This document shows, piece after piece, positions 52,281-61,608 of a DNA stretch of 64,000 nt. The DNA comes from Clostridia bacterium (GTDB lineage Bacteria; Bacillota; Clostridia; Oscillospirales; Acutalibacteraceae), in the NCBI GenBank assembly GCA_017441385.1, contig JAFRXY010000081.1:1-64000 (forward strand), given 5' to 3'. The notes beneath the pieces are model-generated. The model searched no databases. It was not told the origin of the DNA and saw nothing but the letters and a program-made list of their open reading frames with translations. A program made the translations under genes and the position numbers. Position 1 is the first letter of the stretch, and each line of letters begins with the position of its first letter.

Positions 52281-52607
52281 ATGAACAGAATTAAGCAGCT
52301 TCGCGAGGAACGCGGAATGTCACAGGTCAGATTGAGTATGGAATTAGGGGTCAGTCAGGAAACCGTCAGCGCTTATGAGAACGGCAAGCATTATCCAAGC
52401 GTGCAATCTCTCATGAAATTGTCGGAGATTTTCGGAGTGAGTTGCGATTATATTTTAGGTTTGTCCGAGCAGCCTCACAATATCGTTTACAGCACGCTCG
52501 ACGAGCGGGACAGGAAGCTGTTCAGTGACTTCAAAGCCCTTTCTTTACAGAATCAGGAAAAGGTACTGGCCTATATGCAAGGGCTTCTTGACAGTGGGCA
52601 CAAGTGA
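52281..52607 (+). CDS. XRE-family transcription regulator
   Basis: A 108-residue protein. The HTH_3 domain fills residues 3-60 (IKQLREERGMSQVRLSMELG, SQETVSAYENGKHYPS), then a short helical segment (FGVSCDYILGLSE) and a C-terminal helix for pairing. Two matching inverted repeats sit in its promoter, so self-repression is likely. GGTGAT precedes two ATG codons (52278 and 52281). It has its own terminator. Targets other than itself are not visible in the window. Confidence 0.88.
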   Translation: MNRIKQLREERGMSQVRLSMELGVSQETVSAYENGKHYPSVQSLMKLSEIFGVSCDYILGLSEQPHNIVYSTLDERDRKLFSDFKALSLQNQEKVLAYMQGLLDSGHK

Positions 52608-52624
52608 ATTACAATAAAAGAAAT

Positions 52625-52670
52625 CCCGGCCGCGCCTGCCAATCATGGCAAAGCGCGGTCGGGCATTTTT
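52625..52670 (+). terminator. Rho-independent terminator
   Basis: CCCGGCCGCGC / GCGCGGTCGGG with an inner TGCC/GGCA, then a T-run. Confidence 0.85.
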
Positions 52671-52675
52671 ATTGC

Positions 52676-52906
52676 CTAAAAATAAAATCCGTAGGTGGAA
52701 AGCGCGATGCAGGCAATTCTTTTGATTGTTTCGTCATTTAAAGAATTGTCCGTTTCAGACAATACGGCTTTGACATAGATACAAAAATTCTCCAAGAAAT
52801 TCTGCCGTAACTTAGCCAATGCCAGCACTTTGTCTTTGGTTTCCGCCTTGCTGCGCACAAGATCGACATACGGTTTCAGCGCGTCATCGCTCTTTTGATA
52901 ATGCAT
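52676..52906 (-). CDS. Small hypothetical protein
   Basis: A 76-residue, mostly helical protein (MHYQKSDDALKPYVDLV, KVLALAKLRQNFLENF) with no recognised family. ATG 52906 follows GAAAGGAA with good spacing, which favours a real gene; a longer frame to 52981 runs through the GGGtGRT terminator stem. It is convergent with the XRE gene. The function is unknown. Confidence 0.6.
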   Translation of the reverse strand: MHYQKSDDALKPYVDLVRSKAETKDKVLALAKLRQNFLENFCIYVKAVLSETDNSLNDETIKRIACIALSTYGFYF

Positions 52907-52932
52907 TTTTTTTATTCCTTTCTCTAATAAAA

Positions 52933-52973
52933 CAGGCGTCAGACCGCCGTATCGCGCGATTGTCTGACGCCTG
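52933..52973 (-). terminator. Terminator of the GGGtGRT operon
   Basis: Perfect 12-bp stem CAGGCGTCAGAC / GTCTGACGCCTG, followed on the minus strand by TGTTTTATT. Confidence 0.8.
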
Positions 52974-53030
52974 AAGTACAATTTAATCAGTTAATTGGCA
53001 GAAAGTCAAATTCCTTAGAACTTGCCTGCC

Positions 53031-54050
53031 TTAGAACTTGCCTGCCTTGGCGGCTTCTTCGATGGAAACGGCCACAGAAACAGTCATACCGACCATGGGG
53101 TTGTTGCCCGCGCCGATCAGACCCATCATTTCCACATGCGCCGGAACGGAGGACGAACCCGCGAACTGCGCGTCGGAATGCATTCTGCCGAGGGTATCGG
53201 TCATGCCGTAGGAAGCGGGGCCGGCTGCCATGTTGTCGGGATGGAGGGTACGGCCCGTGCCGCCGCCGGAAGCAACCGAGAAGTACTTCTTGCCGGCTTC
53301 GATGCGCTCCTTCTTGTAGGTGCCGGCAACCGGGTGCTGGAATCTTGTCGGGTTGGTGGAGTTACCGGTGATGGAAACGTCCACATTCTCCTTCCACATG
53401 ATGGCCACGCCTTCCTGCACGTCGTTCGCGCCGTAGCAGTTGACCTTGGCTCTGGGGCTGGCGGGATCCTTGGAATAGCACTTGCGGAAGACTTCCTTCA
53501 GCTCACCGGTGTGATAATCGTATTCCGTCTCCACATAGGTGAAGCCGTTGATTCTGGAAATGATCTGCGCCGCGTCCTTGCCAAGACCGTTCAGGATAAC
53601 GCGGAGGGGCTTCTGACGGACCTTGTTGGCCTTGTCGGCGATACCGATCGCGCCTTCGGCAGCCGCGAAGGATTCGTGACCCGCGAGGAACGCGAAGCAC
53701 TCGGTGTCCTCTTCGAGCAGCATCTTGCCGAGGTTGCCGTGACCGAGACCCACCTTGCGGCGGTCGGCGACGGAGCCGGGAATGCAGAAAGACTGGAGGC
53801 CTTCGCCGATGGCGGCGGCGGCGTCGGAAGCCTTGCGGCAGTTCTTCTTGATGGCGATGGCGGCGCCGACGGTGTAAGCCCACTTGGCATTTTCAAAGCA
53901 GATGGGCTGAATGTTCTCTACCATGTGGTAAACGTCAAGACCCGCGTCCTTGGTAATCTGCTCGGCTTCCTCGATGGAGCCGATGCCGTACTCCGCGAGC
54001 TTTGCGAGAATCTGTTTTTCTCTTCTGTCGTAGGATTCAAATGTAATCAT
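53031..54050 (-). CDS. GGGtGRT protein
   Basis: A 339-residue protein of the GGGtGRT family, named for SGGGTGRTLHPDN near residue 264. Conserved blocks are VGLGHGNLGKML, LAGHESFAAAEGAIGI and SITGNSTNPTRFQHPVAGTYKKE. The family is found in strict anaerobes, nearly always beside a NifU-like scaffold, as here. No reaction has been established; an iron-sulfur or thiol-linked task is suggested only by its partner. The ATG is 19 bp after the partner's stop, with AGGAGG between them. It ends at its own terminator. Confidence 0.9.
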   Translation of the reverse strand: MITFESYDRREKQILAKLAEYGIGSIEEAEQITKDAGLDVYHMVENIQPICFENAKWAYTVGAAIAIKKNCRKASDAAAAIGEGLQSFCIPGSVADRRKVGLGHGNLGKMLLEEDTECFAFLAGHESFAAAEGAIGIADKANKVRQKPLRVILNGLGKDAAQIISRINGFTYVETEYDYHTGELKEVFRKCYSKDPASPRAKVNCYGANDVQEGVAIMWKENVDVSITGNSTNPTRFQHPVAGTYKKERIEAGKKYFSVASGGGTGRTLHPDNMAAGPASYGMTDTLGRMHSDAQFAGSSSVPAHVEMMGLIGAGNNPMVGMTVSVAVSIEEAAKAGKF

Positions 54051-54069
54051 TGTGCGTTACCTCCTCTGA

Positions 54070-54762
54070 TTATTCTTTTCTGGGATCGATGAATCTGACG
54101 GCGTCAGCTACGCGGCCGTACTGACCGGAAGCCTTCTGGAGAGCGGTGTTCGCGTCGTCGCCCTTCTTGATGAAGTCCATCATCTTGCCGAAATTGACAT
54201 ACTTGTAGCCGATGATCTCGTCATCTTCGTCAAGAGCGAGATCGGTGATGTAGCCGTCTGTCAGTTCGAGGTAACGGGGACCCTTGGAAACGGTGCCGTA
54301 GGTGGTAGCCACCATGGATCTGGCGCCTTTGCCCAAGTCTTCCAGACCCGCGCCGATCTGAAGACCGTCCTCAGAGAAGGCGCTCTGTGTGCGGCCGTAA
54401 ACAATCTGGAGGAAAAGCTCTCTCATAGCGGTGTTGATCGCGTCGCAGACGAGGTCGGTGTTGAGAGCTTCCATAACGGTGAGGCCGGGGAGAATCTCCG
54501 CTGCCATAGCCGCGGAATGGGTCATGCCGGAGCAGCCGATTGTCTCAAGCAATGCTTCCTGAATAATGCCCTCCTTGACGTTGAGCGAGAGCTTGCAGGT
54601 GCCCTGCTGAGGAGCGCACCAGCCGATGCCGTGGGTGTAGCCGGAAATGTCCTTCACGTCGCGTGCCTTGACCCATTTCGCCTCTTCGGGAATGGGAGCA
54701 GCGCCATGGTGTACGCCCTGATGGACGGGACACATTTCTGTTACTTCTTTTGAATAGACCAT
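54070..54762 (-). CDS. NifU-like iron-sulfur scaffold protein paired with GGGtGRT
   Basis: A 230-residue protein related to the NifU/IscU N-terminal scaffold. IGCSGMTHSAAMAAEILPGLTVMEAL is the NifU-like core, with further Cys in MCPVHQGVHHGA and IGWCAPQQGTC. The second half (LELTDGYITDLALDEDDEIIGYKYVN) is specific to this family. It is upstream of, and co-transcribed with, the GGGtGRT gene. Cluster assembly is a reasonable guess; delivery to a specific anaerobic enzyme is not shown. Confidence 0.85.
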   Translation of the reverse strand: MVYSKEVTEMCPVHQGVHHGAAPIPEEAKWVKARDVKDISGYTHGIGWCAPQQGTCKLSLNVKEGIIQEALLETIGCSGMTHSAAMAAEILPGLTVMEALNTDLVCDAINTAMRELFLQIVYGRTQSAFSEDGLQIGAGLEDLGKGARSMVATTYGTVSKGPRYLELTDGYITDLALDEDDEIIGYKYVNFGKMMDFIKKGDDANTALQKASGQYGRVADAVRFIDPRKE

Positions 54763-54937
54763 AAAAGTCTTCCTCCTTAGTAAAGTTTTGAGTCGGTAAT
54801 CCGCTGTGGATTTCTCTGAAATATTGTATCACAAAGCGCCGAATTTGTCAATATGATATAGATTATTTTTGCCCGAAACGGCGTTGTTATTGCAATATTT
54901 TCAAAATTTTCATATTCATTTTACGCTATGGAAAAGC

Positions 54938-56848
54938 TCACACGCTTTCCGCGTCGCGCATCCATTCAGCGTAAAGCATGTCGGAAGGCATTCTCCAGTC
55001 GCCTCTGGGTGAAATGGCCGCGCTGCCGACCTTGGGGCCGTCCGGCAGACAGCTGCGCTTGAACTGCTGGGTGAAGAAGCGGCGGATGAAATTCATGAGC
55101 CATTTTTTGATCGTTTCGGGTGAATATTTTCCCTCGAAGGTCTGAAGGGCGATGCGGTAGATTTTGTGGGGCGGGAATCCGAAGCGCATGATATAATACA
55201 TGAAGAAATCGTGCAGCTCGTAAGGCCCCACAATGTCCTCGGTGCGCTGGGCGATTTCGCCGTTTTCCTCAGGGGGAAGGAGTTCGGGACTCACCGGCGT
55301 GTCGAGTACGTCGTAGAGCACCGATTTAAGCGGCTCCTCCGCGACGGAGGCGAAGTAGCCGACGAGGTAGCGCACCAGCGTCTTGGGAACGCCGGCGTTG
55401 ACCCCGTACATCGACATATGGTCGCCGTTGTAGGTCGCCCAGCCTAAAGCCAGCTCCGAAAGATCGCCTGTTCCGATCACCAGCCCGCCGATCTTGTTGG
55501 CGGTGTTCATGAGAATGAGCGTCCTCATACGCGCCTGTGAATTCTCATAGGTCACGTCGGTGGTCACGCCGTCATGTTCAATATCCTTGAAGTGCTGCTG
55601 CACCGCCGCGTGAATGTCGATTTCCCTGAAGGAAGTGCCGATGGCCTCCGCCATTTTCTGGGCGTTGGACTTGGTGCGGGAAGTGGTGCCGAAGCAGGGC
55701 ATGGTGACGGCGAGGATGTTTTCGGCCGGAATGCCGAGATTTCTGAAAGCGTCCACCGTGACCAGATAAGCCAGCGTGGAATCCAATCCCCCCGAAAGCC
55801 CGATGACAGCGTGGCTGGAATGGGATCCTTTCAGCCTGCGCTGGAGTCCGGCACTCTGAATATGAATGATTTCCTTGCAGCGTTCCTCCAGATTGGCCTT
55901 GTCCGACGGCACGAACGGGGTAGGGGAGAAGGTGCGCTCCAGCGCGGTGTCGGTCACTTCAAGGTTGAATTCGCCGATGAGCGGGTATTGTTCCGACGGA
56001 ACAGCGGTGAAGGTGGTCATTCTGCGGCGGTCGGCGTCGATGCGCTGGATGTCGATATCGGCGGTGATGAAGGTGCCGGTGCTCCATCTCTGCTGCGCCA
56101 GCAGGGAGGCATTCTCGCAGATCATGCAGTGACCCGAAAAGACAAGGTCTGTCGTCGATTCCCCGTCCCCGGCGCTGCAATAGACATAAGCCGAGACCAG
56201 ACTGCCGGAAAGCCCCTTGATCAGGGAGCGTCTGTATTCCGACTTGCCGATCAGCTCGTTGGAGCACGAGAGATTGAAGATCACATTCGCCCCGGCCTGC
56301 GCAAGTCCCACGGAAGGAGGACAGGGCACCCACGCGTCCTCGCAGATTTCGGCTCCCACGACCAGCTCCGGCATTTCGGCGCAGCGGAGCATTGCCTGAC
56401 CGAGGAAGACCTTCTGACCGGCATATGTGATAAAAAATCCTTTCTCGGGAGCAGGAGAAAATCGTCTGCCCTCGTAGAATTCCGAGTAGGTGGGAATGTG
56501 CGTTTTTGGCACAAGCGCGAGCAGCCTTCCCTTGTTGAGGAAAGCGGCGCAATTGTAGAGGCAACAGCCTACGGGAACCGGCACGCCGACGGCAATCAGC
56601 ATGTCCAGTTCAGCAGTTTCTTCTATGATTTTTATAAGCGCGTTCTCGGCGGCCGAGAGAAGGGTCTGCTGCAAAAACATGTCTTCAAGCGTGTAGCCGG
56701 TGACACCAAGCTCGGTGAAGACAGCCAGCTTCGCACCCTTCTTGGCCATTTCCCGCGCCATCGTGATGATTCTCCCCGCGTTGGCCGCGCAGTCGCCCAG
56801 CGCGATTTCCGGCACGCCCCCCGCGATTTTGATAAATCCGTCCTTCAT
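54938..56848 (-). CDS. nadE: Glutamine-dependent NAD+ synthetase
   Basis: A 636-residue two-domain enzyme. The N-terminal nitrilase domain frees ammonia from glutamine with Glu in VFTELGVTGY, Lys in VPKTHIPTY and Cys in GAEICEDAW. The C-terminal NAD synthase domain has the PP-loop VIGLSGGLDSTLA, and GTGDLSELALGWATYNGDHMS. It converts deamido-NAD+ to NAD+. The start is placed at ATG 56848, nine bases after TAAGGA; ATG codons at 56857 and 56854 lie within that site. The length is normal and the gene stands alone. Confidence 0.96.
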   Translation of the reverse strand: MKDGFIKIAGGVPEIALGDCAANAGRIITMAREMAKKGAKLAVFTELGVTGYTLEDMFLQQTLLSAAENALIKIIEETAELDMLIAVGVPVPVGCCLYNCAAFLNKGRLLALVPKTHIPTYSEFYEGRRFSPAPEKGFFITYAGQKVFLGQAMLRCAEMPELVVGAEICEDAWVPCPPSVGLAQAGANVIFNLSCSNELIGKSEYRRSLIKGLSGSLVSAYVYCSAGDGESTTDLVFSGHCMICENASLLAQQRWSTGTFITADIDIQRIDADRRRMTTFTAVPSEQYPLIGEFNLEVTDTALERTFSPTPFVPSDKANLEERCKEIIHIQSAGLQRRLKGSHSSHAVIGLSGGLDSTLAYLVTVDAFRNLGIPAENILAVTMPCFGTTSRTKSNAQKMAEAIGTSFREIDIHAAVQQHFKDIEHDGVTTDVTYENSQARMRTLILMNTANKIGGLVIGTGDLSELALGWATYNGDHMSMYGVNAGVPKTLVRYLVGYFASVAEEPLKSVLYDVLDTPVSPELLPPEENGEIAQRTEDIVGPYELHDFFMYYIMRFGFPPHKIYRIALQTFEGKYSPETIKKWLMNFIRRFFTQQFKRSCLPDGPKVGSAAISPRGDWRMPSDMLYAEWMRDAESV

Positions 56849-56979
56849 TTGCATCATTCCTTACTCAATGATTGTATTCAAGAATAATTATACAACAGTT
56901 CAAGCGGTAAAGCAATGTTTTTGTGCTTTATCCTATAAAATAATTTACATTTGAAGTATAAAAAATGACATATGATTTA

Positions 56980-57007
56980 TTGACTTTTTTTTAATATATG
57001 ATAAAAT
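56980..57007 (+). promoter_or_regulatory. Sigma-A promoter of the cotH operon
   Basis: TTGACT (56980-56985), 16 bp, TAAAAT (57002-57007). Confidence 0.65.
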
Positions 57008-57053
57008 TAATATACTTGTATACTTGATTTCTTTGTATAAAGGTGGTTTTTAT

Positions 57054-60023
57054 GTGCTGACAGGATTGTCATCTGAGCGAAGGCACAGTGCAAAGACGCT
57101 TTTATCCGGCTTCGGCAAGGGAATACAACTGCTTTTTGTCTCCGTTGTGGCTGTCGTTTTTTTTCTGACCGGCTGCTCGGGTGCTTCTGACGCCGCTTCT
57201 GATGTTGCCGGCAAAATAGTCATCAATGAGGTGATGAGCGCCAACAGCTATTACCTTCCGGCGGAAGACGGCAGCTGTTATGACTGGATAGAGTTCCGCA
57301 ACATTTCCGACGAGGCAGTCAATCTGAAGGACTGTATGCTTTCGGACAACGCCAGAACCGCAAATAAATGGAAAGTTCCCTCGGATTTTGTGATTCAGCC
57401 GGACAGCTACGGGATTATTTTTCTGTCCGGACTCGACACGGTGGACGAACAGGGGAATATTCATGCCAATTTCAAACTCTCGTCCAAGGGCGAAAGTCTG
57501 ATATTCAGCGATTCCTCCGGAGATGTAATTCAGCAGCTTGAAATACCGGAATGCACCATGCCGAATATTTCATACGGTGTAGTTGAAAATACGGATAATC
57601 CGGAACAATATCTCTGGTTTGCCGAACCCACCCCCGGGAGCATGAACGCCGGCAATACGGCTCAGTCGCCCGATAAGCTCGTATTCCCTGAAAGCGGGCT
57701 GCTGATTAACGAATACATGACAAAAAACACCTATGTCATCTACGACAGCAGCAGCCGTTACAGCGATTGGATAGAAATATACAATTCGTCGGACACTGAC
57801 GTCAGTCTGAGAGGGTACTCCGTTTCGGACAACCAGGACGGTGACGGCAGGTGGTTTTTCCCTCCCGATACCGTTATCGGAGCGGGGCAGTACCTTTTGC
57901 TGTTCTGCTCGGCGGAAGGTTCGTCGGATACAAAGGAGCTTCACGCTGACTTTTCCATAAAAACCGGGGACGTGATATCGCTCTATTCGGTTTCGGGTAT
58001 CGCTGTCGATTCCGTCACGGCGGTCGAACTGAATGCCAACGTGTCCTGCGGACGCGACCCGGAAAGCGGGAAATTCCGGCTGTTTGCCAGCCCCACGCCG
58101 GGAAGGGCGAATACCACATACTCCTACGATCTGACTGCCTCCGTCATGCCATCGCCGACCGCTCCGGTCTATGTGAACGAAGTCATGTGCGTCTCGGCAA
58201 GCGGCGATACCTACAGCAGGGATTTTATTGAGATATACAATTCGTCCGCGCAGGAACTATCGCTGAACGGTTACGGACTTGCAAAGAACGGATCAGGAGC
58301 GGCTTTTATATTCCCGGATATCTCCCTGCCTGCCGGCGGTTATAAGGTTGTCTACTGTACCGGAAAGAATTCATCAAAAGCGGGCAAGACGCTGACCGCC
58401 TCCTTCAAGCTGGAGCAGGGAGGGGAAACAATCTATTTTTATGACCCTGAAGGCCATGTCATTGACATGCTGAATTCCGGCAGGCAGACCTACGGTCATT
58501 CATCCGGCAGAGGCGGCAAGGGCAGCAGCGGCGTGTGCCTCTTTGAAACCCCCACTCCCGGCAAGCGCAATTCCGCGTCTGTTTACAGAGGGTACGCTCA
58601 GTCCCCTGTTTTTTCTTCCGACGGAGGATATGTATCGGAGGAATTCGAGCTTGAAATGACCGTACCGGAGGGCTGTAAGGTTTATTACACTACTGACGGA
58701 AGCCGACCCGATTCTTCGTCAAAGCAATATACCGGCCCCGTCAGAATCAGCAAAAGTACGGTTGTGAGCGCAATTTCCTACCGGGACGGTTACCTTCCGG
58801 GGCAGTATGTGACCGCGACGTTTCTCTTTGAAAAGGAACATTCTGTTCCGGTTGTTTCGGTTATATCTGATCCGGAAGGCCTTTTTTCCAATAAGACCGG
58901 AATCATGTCAAAGCACGAAAACGGACTTGTTCCCGGTCAGCCGAATTACATGAGCGACGAAGAAAGAGAAATTACCTTTGAATATTACATTGACGGCAAA
59001 AGAACCGTTTCCTTCAACGGCAGGACAAGAGTTTTCGGAGAATTCTCCCGCAAGGAACCGCAGAAGGCGCTTGCCGTGCTGCTGTCCGAGAGATACGGCC
59101 CAAATGAAGTCTGTTTTCCTTTTTTCGGAAACAATTCCGTGAGCGTCTTTTCCTCGCTGGTGCTGCGTCCTTCGGGACAGGACTGGAAAATGGCCCATAT
59201 GAGGGACGAGCTGTGTTCCCGGCTGATACGCGGCACTATGAATTGCGATTATATGGAGTGTCAGCCTGTCGCTCTGTATATCAACGGGGAATACTGGGGT
59301 CTTTATTATCTCAGGGAAAAACTCAACGAAGATTATCTGGTGCATAAATACGGCATGACAAAGGGCAGGATTGACATTGTAAAATGGGAGAGAATTCGTC
59401 AGGCGGGGAGCAGGGACGGCTATCTTGCGCTGTGCGATTACTGCGAAACGCATGATCTGACAGTAAAGAAGAATTATGAGTATGTGTGTTCCCAGATTGA
59501 CATTGATTCGCTGATGGACTGGTGGATATTTGAAACATACGTCGCAAATGACGATACGGGCAATATCCGGTGCTACCGCGATCAGAACGACGGCAAATGG
59601 CACTGGATGCTGTTTGATCTTGACTATGCCTTTTCTTTGGTAAACTACGACCGCAACTATATCAAGCGTTTCATGCTCGGCTCCTATCACGGACAGGCGA
59701 AGTGCAACAACTCCATTCCGAGAAATCTGCTCAAGAACAAGGATTTCCGCGAGACATTTATCATACGCTACTTCAGGCATGTCAAGACGACCTTCGATCC
59801 GGACAGAATGATCAAAGTGATGGACGGGCTGTCAAACGAAATCAAAGATGAAATGCCGCGTCAGGAAGCACGCTGGGGCAAGCCTACCGTCAGTTATTGG
59901 AACTACAACAAAAAAATCATCAAGGAAATCATCCAAAAGAAGCCTGAGATTGCCAGACAGCAGATCAAAGAAGCGTTCCGGCTAAGTGAAAAGCAGGTTA
60001 AGAAGTATTATGATATGGCGTAG
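57054..60023 (+). CDS. Secreted CotH-kinase lipoprotein with lamin-tail domains
   Basis: A 989-residue exported protein. A lipobox-like VVFFLTGC follows a hydrophobic segment near residue 35. Three lamin-tail domains follow (about 52, 216 and 372 onward), each opening with INE or VNEVM. A chitobiase/hexosaminidase C-terminal-like domain (about 518-598, VYYTTDGSRPDS) comes next, then the CotH kinase domain (about 600-960) with LREKLNEDYLVHKYG and WHWMLFDLDYAF, the acidic metal-binding block. CotH of Bacillus phosphorylates spore coat proteins with ATP. GTG 57054 is preceded by AAAGGTGG; a TTG at 57024 is less likely. The VTC and DUF4956 genes follow within 12 bp. Confidence 0.92.
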   Translation: MLTGLSSERRHSAKTLLSGFGKGIQLLFVSVVAVVFFLTGCSGASDAASDVAGKIVINEVMSANSYYLPAEDGSCYDWIEFRNISDEAVNLKDCMLSDNARTANKWKVPSDFVIQPDSYGIIFLSGLDTVDEQGNIHANFKLSSKGESLIFSDSSGDVIQQLEIPECTMPNISYGVVENTDNPEQYLWFAEPTPGSMNAGNTAQSPDKLVFPESGLLINEYMTKNTYVIYDSSSRYSDWIEIYNSSDTDVSLRGYSVSDNQDGDGRWFFPPDTVIGAGQYLLLFCSAEGSSDTKELHADFSIKTGDVISLYSVSGIAVDSVTAVELNANVSCGRDPESGKFRLFASPTPGRANTTYSYDLTASVMPSPTAPVYVNEVMCVSASGDTYSRDFIEIYNSSAQELSLNGYGLAKNGSGAAFIFPDISLPAGGYKVVYCTGKNSSKAGKTLTASFKLEQGGETIYFYDPEGHVIDMLNSGRQTYGHSSGRGGKGSSGVCLFETPTPGKRNSASVYRGYAQSPVFSSDGGYVSEEFELEMTVPEGCKVYYTTDGSRPDSSSKQYTGPVRISKSTVVSAISYRDGYLPGQYVTATFLFEKEHSVPVVSVISDPEGLFSNKTGIMSKHENGLVPGQPNYMSDEEREITFEYYIDGKRTVSFNGRTRVFGEFSRKEPQKALAVLLSERYGPNEVCFPFFGNNSVSVFSSLVLRPSGQDWKMAHMRDELCSRLIRGTMNCDYMECQPVALYINGEYWGLYYLREKLNEDYLVHKYGMTKGRIDIVKWERIRQAGSRDGYLALCDYCETHDLTVKKNYEYVCSQIDIDSLMDWWIFETYVANDDTGNIRCYRDQNDGKWHWMLFDLDYAFSLVNYDRNYIKRFMLGSYHGQAKCNNSIPRNLLKNKDFRETFIIRYFRHVKTTFDPDRMIKVMDGLSNEIKDEMPRQEARWGKPTVSYWNYNKKIIKEIIQKKPEIARQQIKEAFRLSEKQVKKYYDMA

Positions 60024-60035
60024 GAAGGTGATTAT

Positions 60036-60776
60036 TTGCAGTACAACAAGCACAGGCTCAGGCACGAACTGAAATACATCATATCTTTCCGGAATTACTA
60101 CGAGCTTCGTACACGTGCGCTGGCCTTCATGCGTCATGATGAGCATGGAAACGAAGGAAGATACTTCATCAGAAGCCTTTATCTCGATGATATTCTGCTT
60201 TCCAACTACAATCAGAAGATGGACGGCTGGAACAGGCGGCGAAAGTACCGTATCCGGATATATGATCTGAGCGACGGGATCATCAAGTTTGAAGTCAAGG
60301 ATAAATATGACAGCTGTATCTCAAAGGTGTCTGATACCATCAGCGCAGATGAATATAAGAGCATTATCAGGGGAGATTACGGTTTTGCGGGCGATATGAT
60401 TTTTTCAAATTCCGATGAGGGAAAATGCAAGGCGCTCAGAATTGCTTATGTTGACAATGCAACGAAAATCCTTTCCCCTCAGGTTGTGGTGGATTATGAC
60501 CGCGAAGTGTTTATCTGTGAAGAAGGAAATGTGCGCATGACATTCGACATGAATCTCAGAGCCGGCAGTGCGACGGGAGATATCTTCGATCCGGAGCTGG
60601 TCACGGTTCCGGCTTATGAAGAAGGATGCATGATACTTGAAGTCAAATACGACGATTATCTTCCCGATTATATCAGAAGTATGCTCAAGCCCCTTGGAAG
60701 ATGGCAGTCATCCCAGTCAAAATACGCCATGTGCTGCATTGCGCAGGCAAATTATCTTGGAAAGGATGTATTTTAA
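60036..60776 (+). CDS. VTC-domain protein, polyphosphate polymerase-like (copy B)
   Basis: A 246-residue VTC-domain protein, about 60% identical by eye to copy A at 14936-15691 and collinear with it. The tunnel residues are retained (LRHELKY, RRRKYRIRIYD, FEVKDKYD, VVVDYDREVF, LEVKYDDYLP). The start is TTG 60036 after GGAAGGTGAT, as in the paralogue. The TAA stop overlaps the DUF4956 ATG (TAATG). Here the pair follows cotH, which links it to surface or spore-type modification; polyphosphate as product is inferred from yeast Vtc4. Confidence 0.92.
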   Translation: MQYNKHRLRHELKYIISFRNYYELRTRALAFMRHDEHGNEGRYFIRSLYLDDILLSNYNQKMDGWNRRRKYRIRIYDLSDGIIKFEVKDKYDSCISKVSDTISADEYKSIIRGDYGFAGDMIFSNSDEGKCKALRIAYVDNATKILSPQVVVDYDREVFICEEGNVRMTFDMNLRAGSATGDIFDPELVTVPAYEEGCMILEVKYDDYLPDYIRSMLKPLGRWQSSQSKYAMCCIAQANYLGKDVF

Positions 60777-61438
60777 TGAACTTCGGAGACGTATTTAAAA
60801 GTAAATTTTTAAGTCAGGTGGGCAGCATCTCTCCGCTTGACGCGCTTGTCACCCTTGCCGTCGCGATAGGAATAGGCCTTGTAATATTCTTCATCTATAA
60901 AAAGACTTTCAGCGGCGTCATGTATAGCAGCAGCTTCAATATGTCACTGCTGCTCATGGTGGTAATAACCGCCGTCATCATCATGACGATCAGTTCCAAT
61001 GTGGTGCTGTCGCTGGGAATGGTAGGCGCACTTTCGATTATTCGGTTCCGGACTGTCATCAAGGATCCCGTGGACATTATGTACCTGTTCTGGGCAATCT
61101 CAATGGGAATTATCGTCGGTGCGCATCAATATATCTTCGCTCTGATCTGCGTAGCCGTGATTGCCGTGCTATGCTTTGTGATGGCAATTCTCAAAAAGAA
61201 GGACAAGATGTATCTTGTTATCGTCCGTTACAGACACGGCTCTTCGGCCAATGTGGAGAAAGCCCTGAAATCCGTCGGCGGAAAGGTCAGAAACAAGGCG
61301 GTTAGCAAGGCGGGAATAGAAACCATCGTCGAGGTAAACACAAAGGTGGCCGACAGCGATTTTGTGGAAAAACTGCTCTCTATCAACGGCGTTGTCAGTG
61401 CCGTGCTTGTCAACTACAACGGAGAATACGCCGAATAA
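60776..61438 (+). CDS. DUF4956 membrane protein (copy B)
   Basis: A 220-residue protein with the same length and layout as copy A (14272-14934). Membrane segments lie near residues 20-40, 45-70 and 105-130, and the hallmark VLSLGMVGALSIIRFRTV and KDPVDIMYLFWAISMGIIVG is retained. The C-terminal domain (about 140-220) also matches copy A. ATG 60776 overlaps the VTC stop. It is last in the cotH-VTC-DUF4956 operon and is followed by a terminator. Confidence 0.92.
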   Translation: MNFGDVFKSKFLSQVGSISPLDALVTLAVAIGIGLVIFFIYKKTFSGVMYSSSFNMSLLLMVVITAVIIMTISSNVVLSLGMVGALSIIRFRTVIKDPVDIMYLFWAISMGIIVGAHQYIFALICVAVIAVLCFVMAILKKKDKMYLVIVRYRHGSSANVEKALKSVGGKVRNKAVSKAGIETIVEVNTKVADSDFVEKLLSINGVVSAVLVNYNGEYAE

Positions 61439-61461
61439 CGTCATCTGTCAGCAATAGCGAA

Positions 61462-61505
61462 AAAGCCGGCCGGAGCGCTGCATTGCGCTCTTGCCGGCTT
61501 TATTG
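61462..61505 (+). terminator. Terminator of the cotH operon
   Basis: AAAGCCGGC-AGCGC / GCGCT-GCCGGCTTT stem, 24 bp after the stop. Confidence 0.85.
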
Positions 61506-61538
61506 TTCGATTGGGCGGTTCATGCGCTAAAATAGTAC

Positions 61539-61567
61539 TTGCAATAGAGATTCAATGATGATATAAT
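61539..61567 (+). promoter_or_regulatory. Sigma-A promoter of pyrE
   Basis: TTGCAA (61539-61544), 17 bp, TATAAT (61562-61567). Confidence 0.85.
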
Positions 61568-61608
61568 GATAGAAAATAAATAATTTTCCCATCGGAGGTA
61601 TATAAAAA

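Noticed and set aside
53022..54092. Plus-strand frame opposite the GGGtGRT gene
   Set aside because: Shadow frame; the minus-strand protein is conserved and has a ribosome site.
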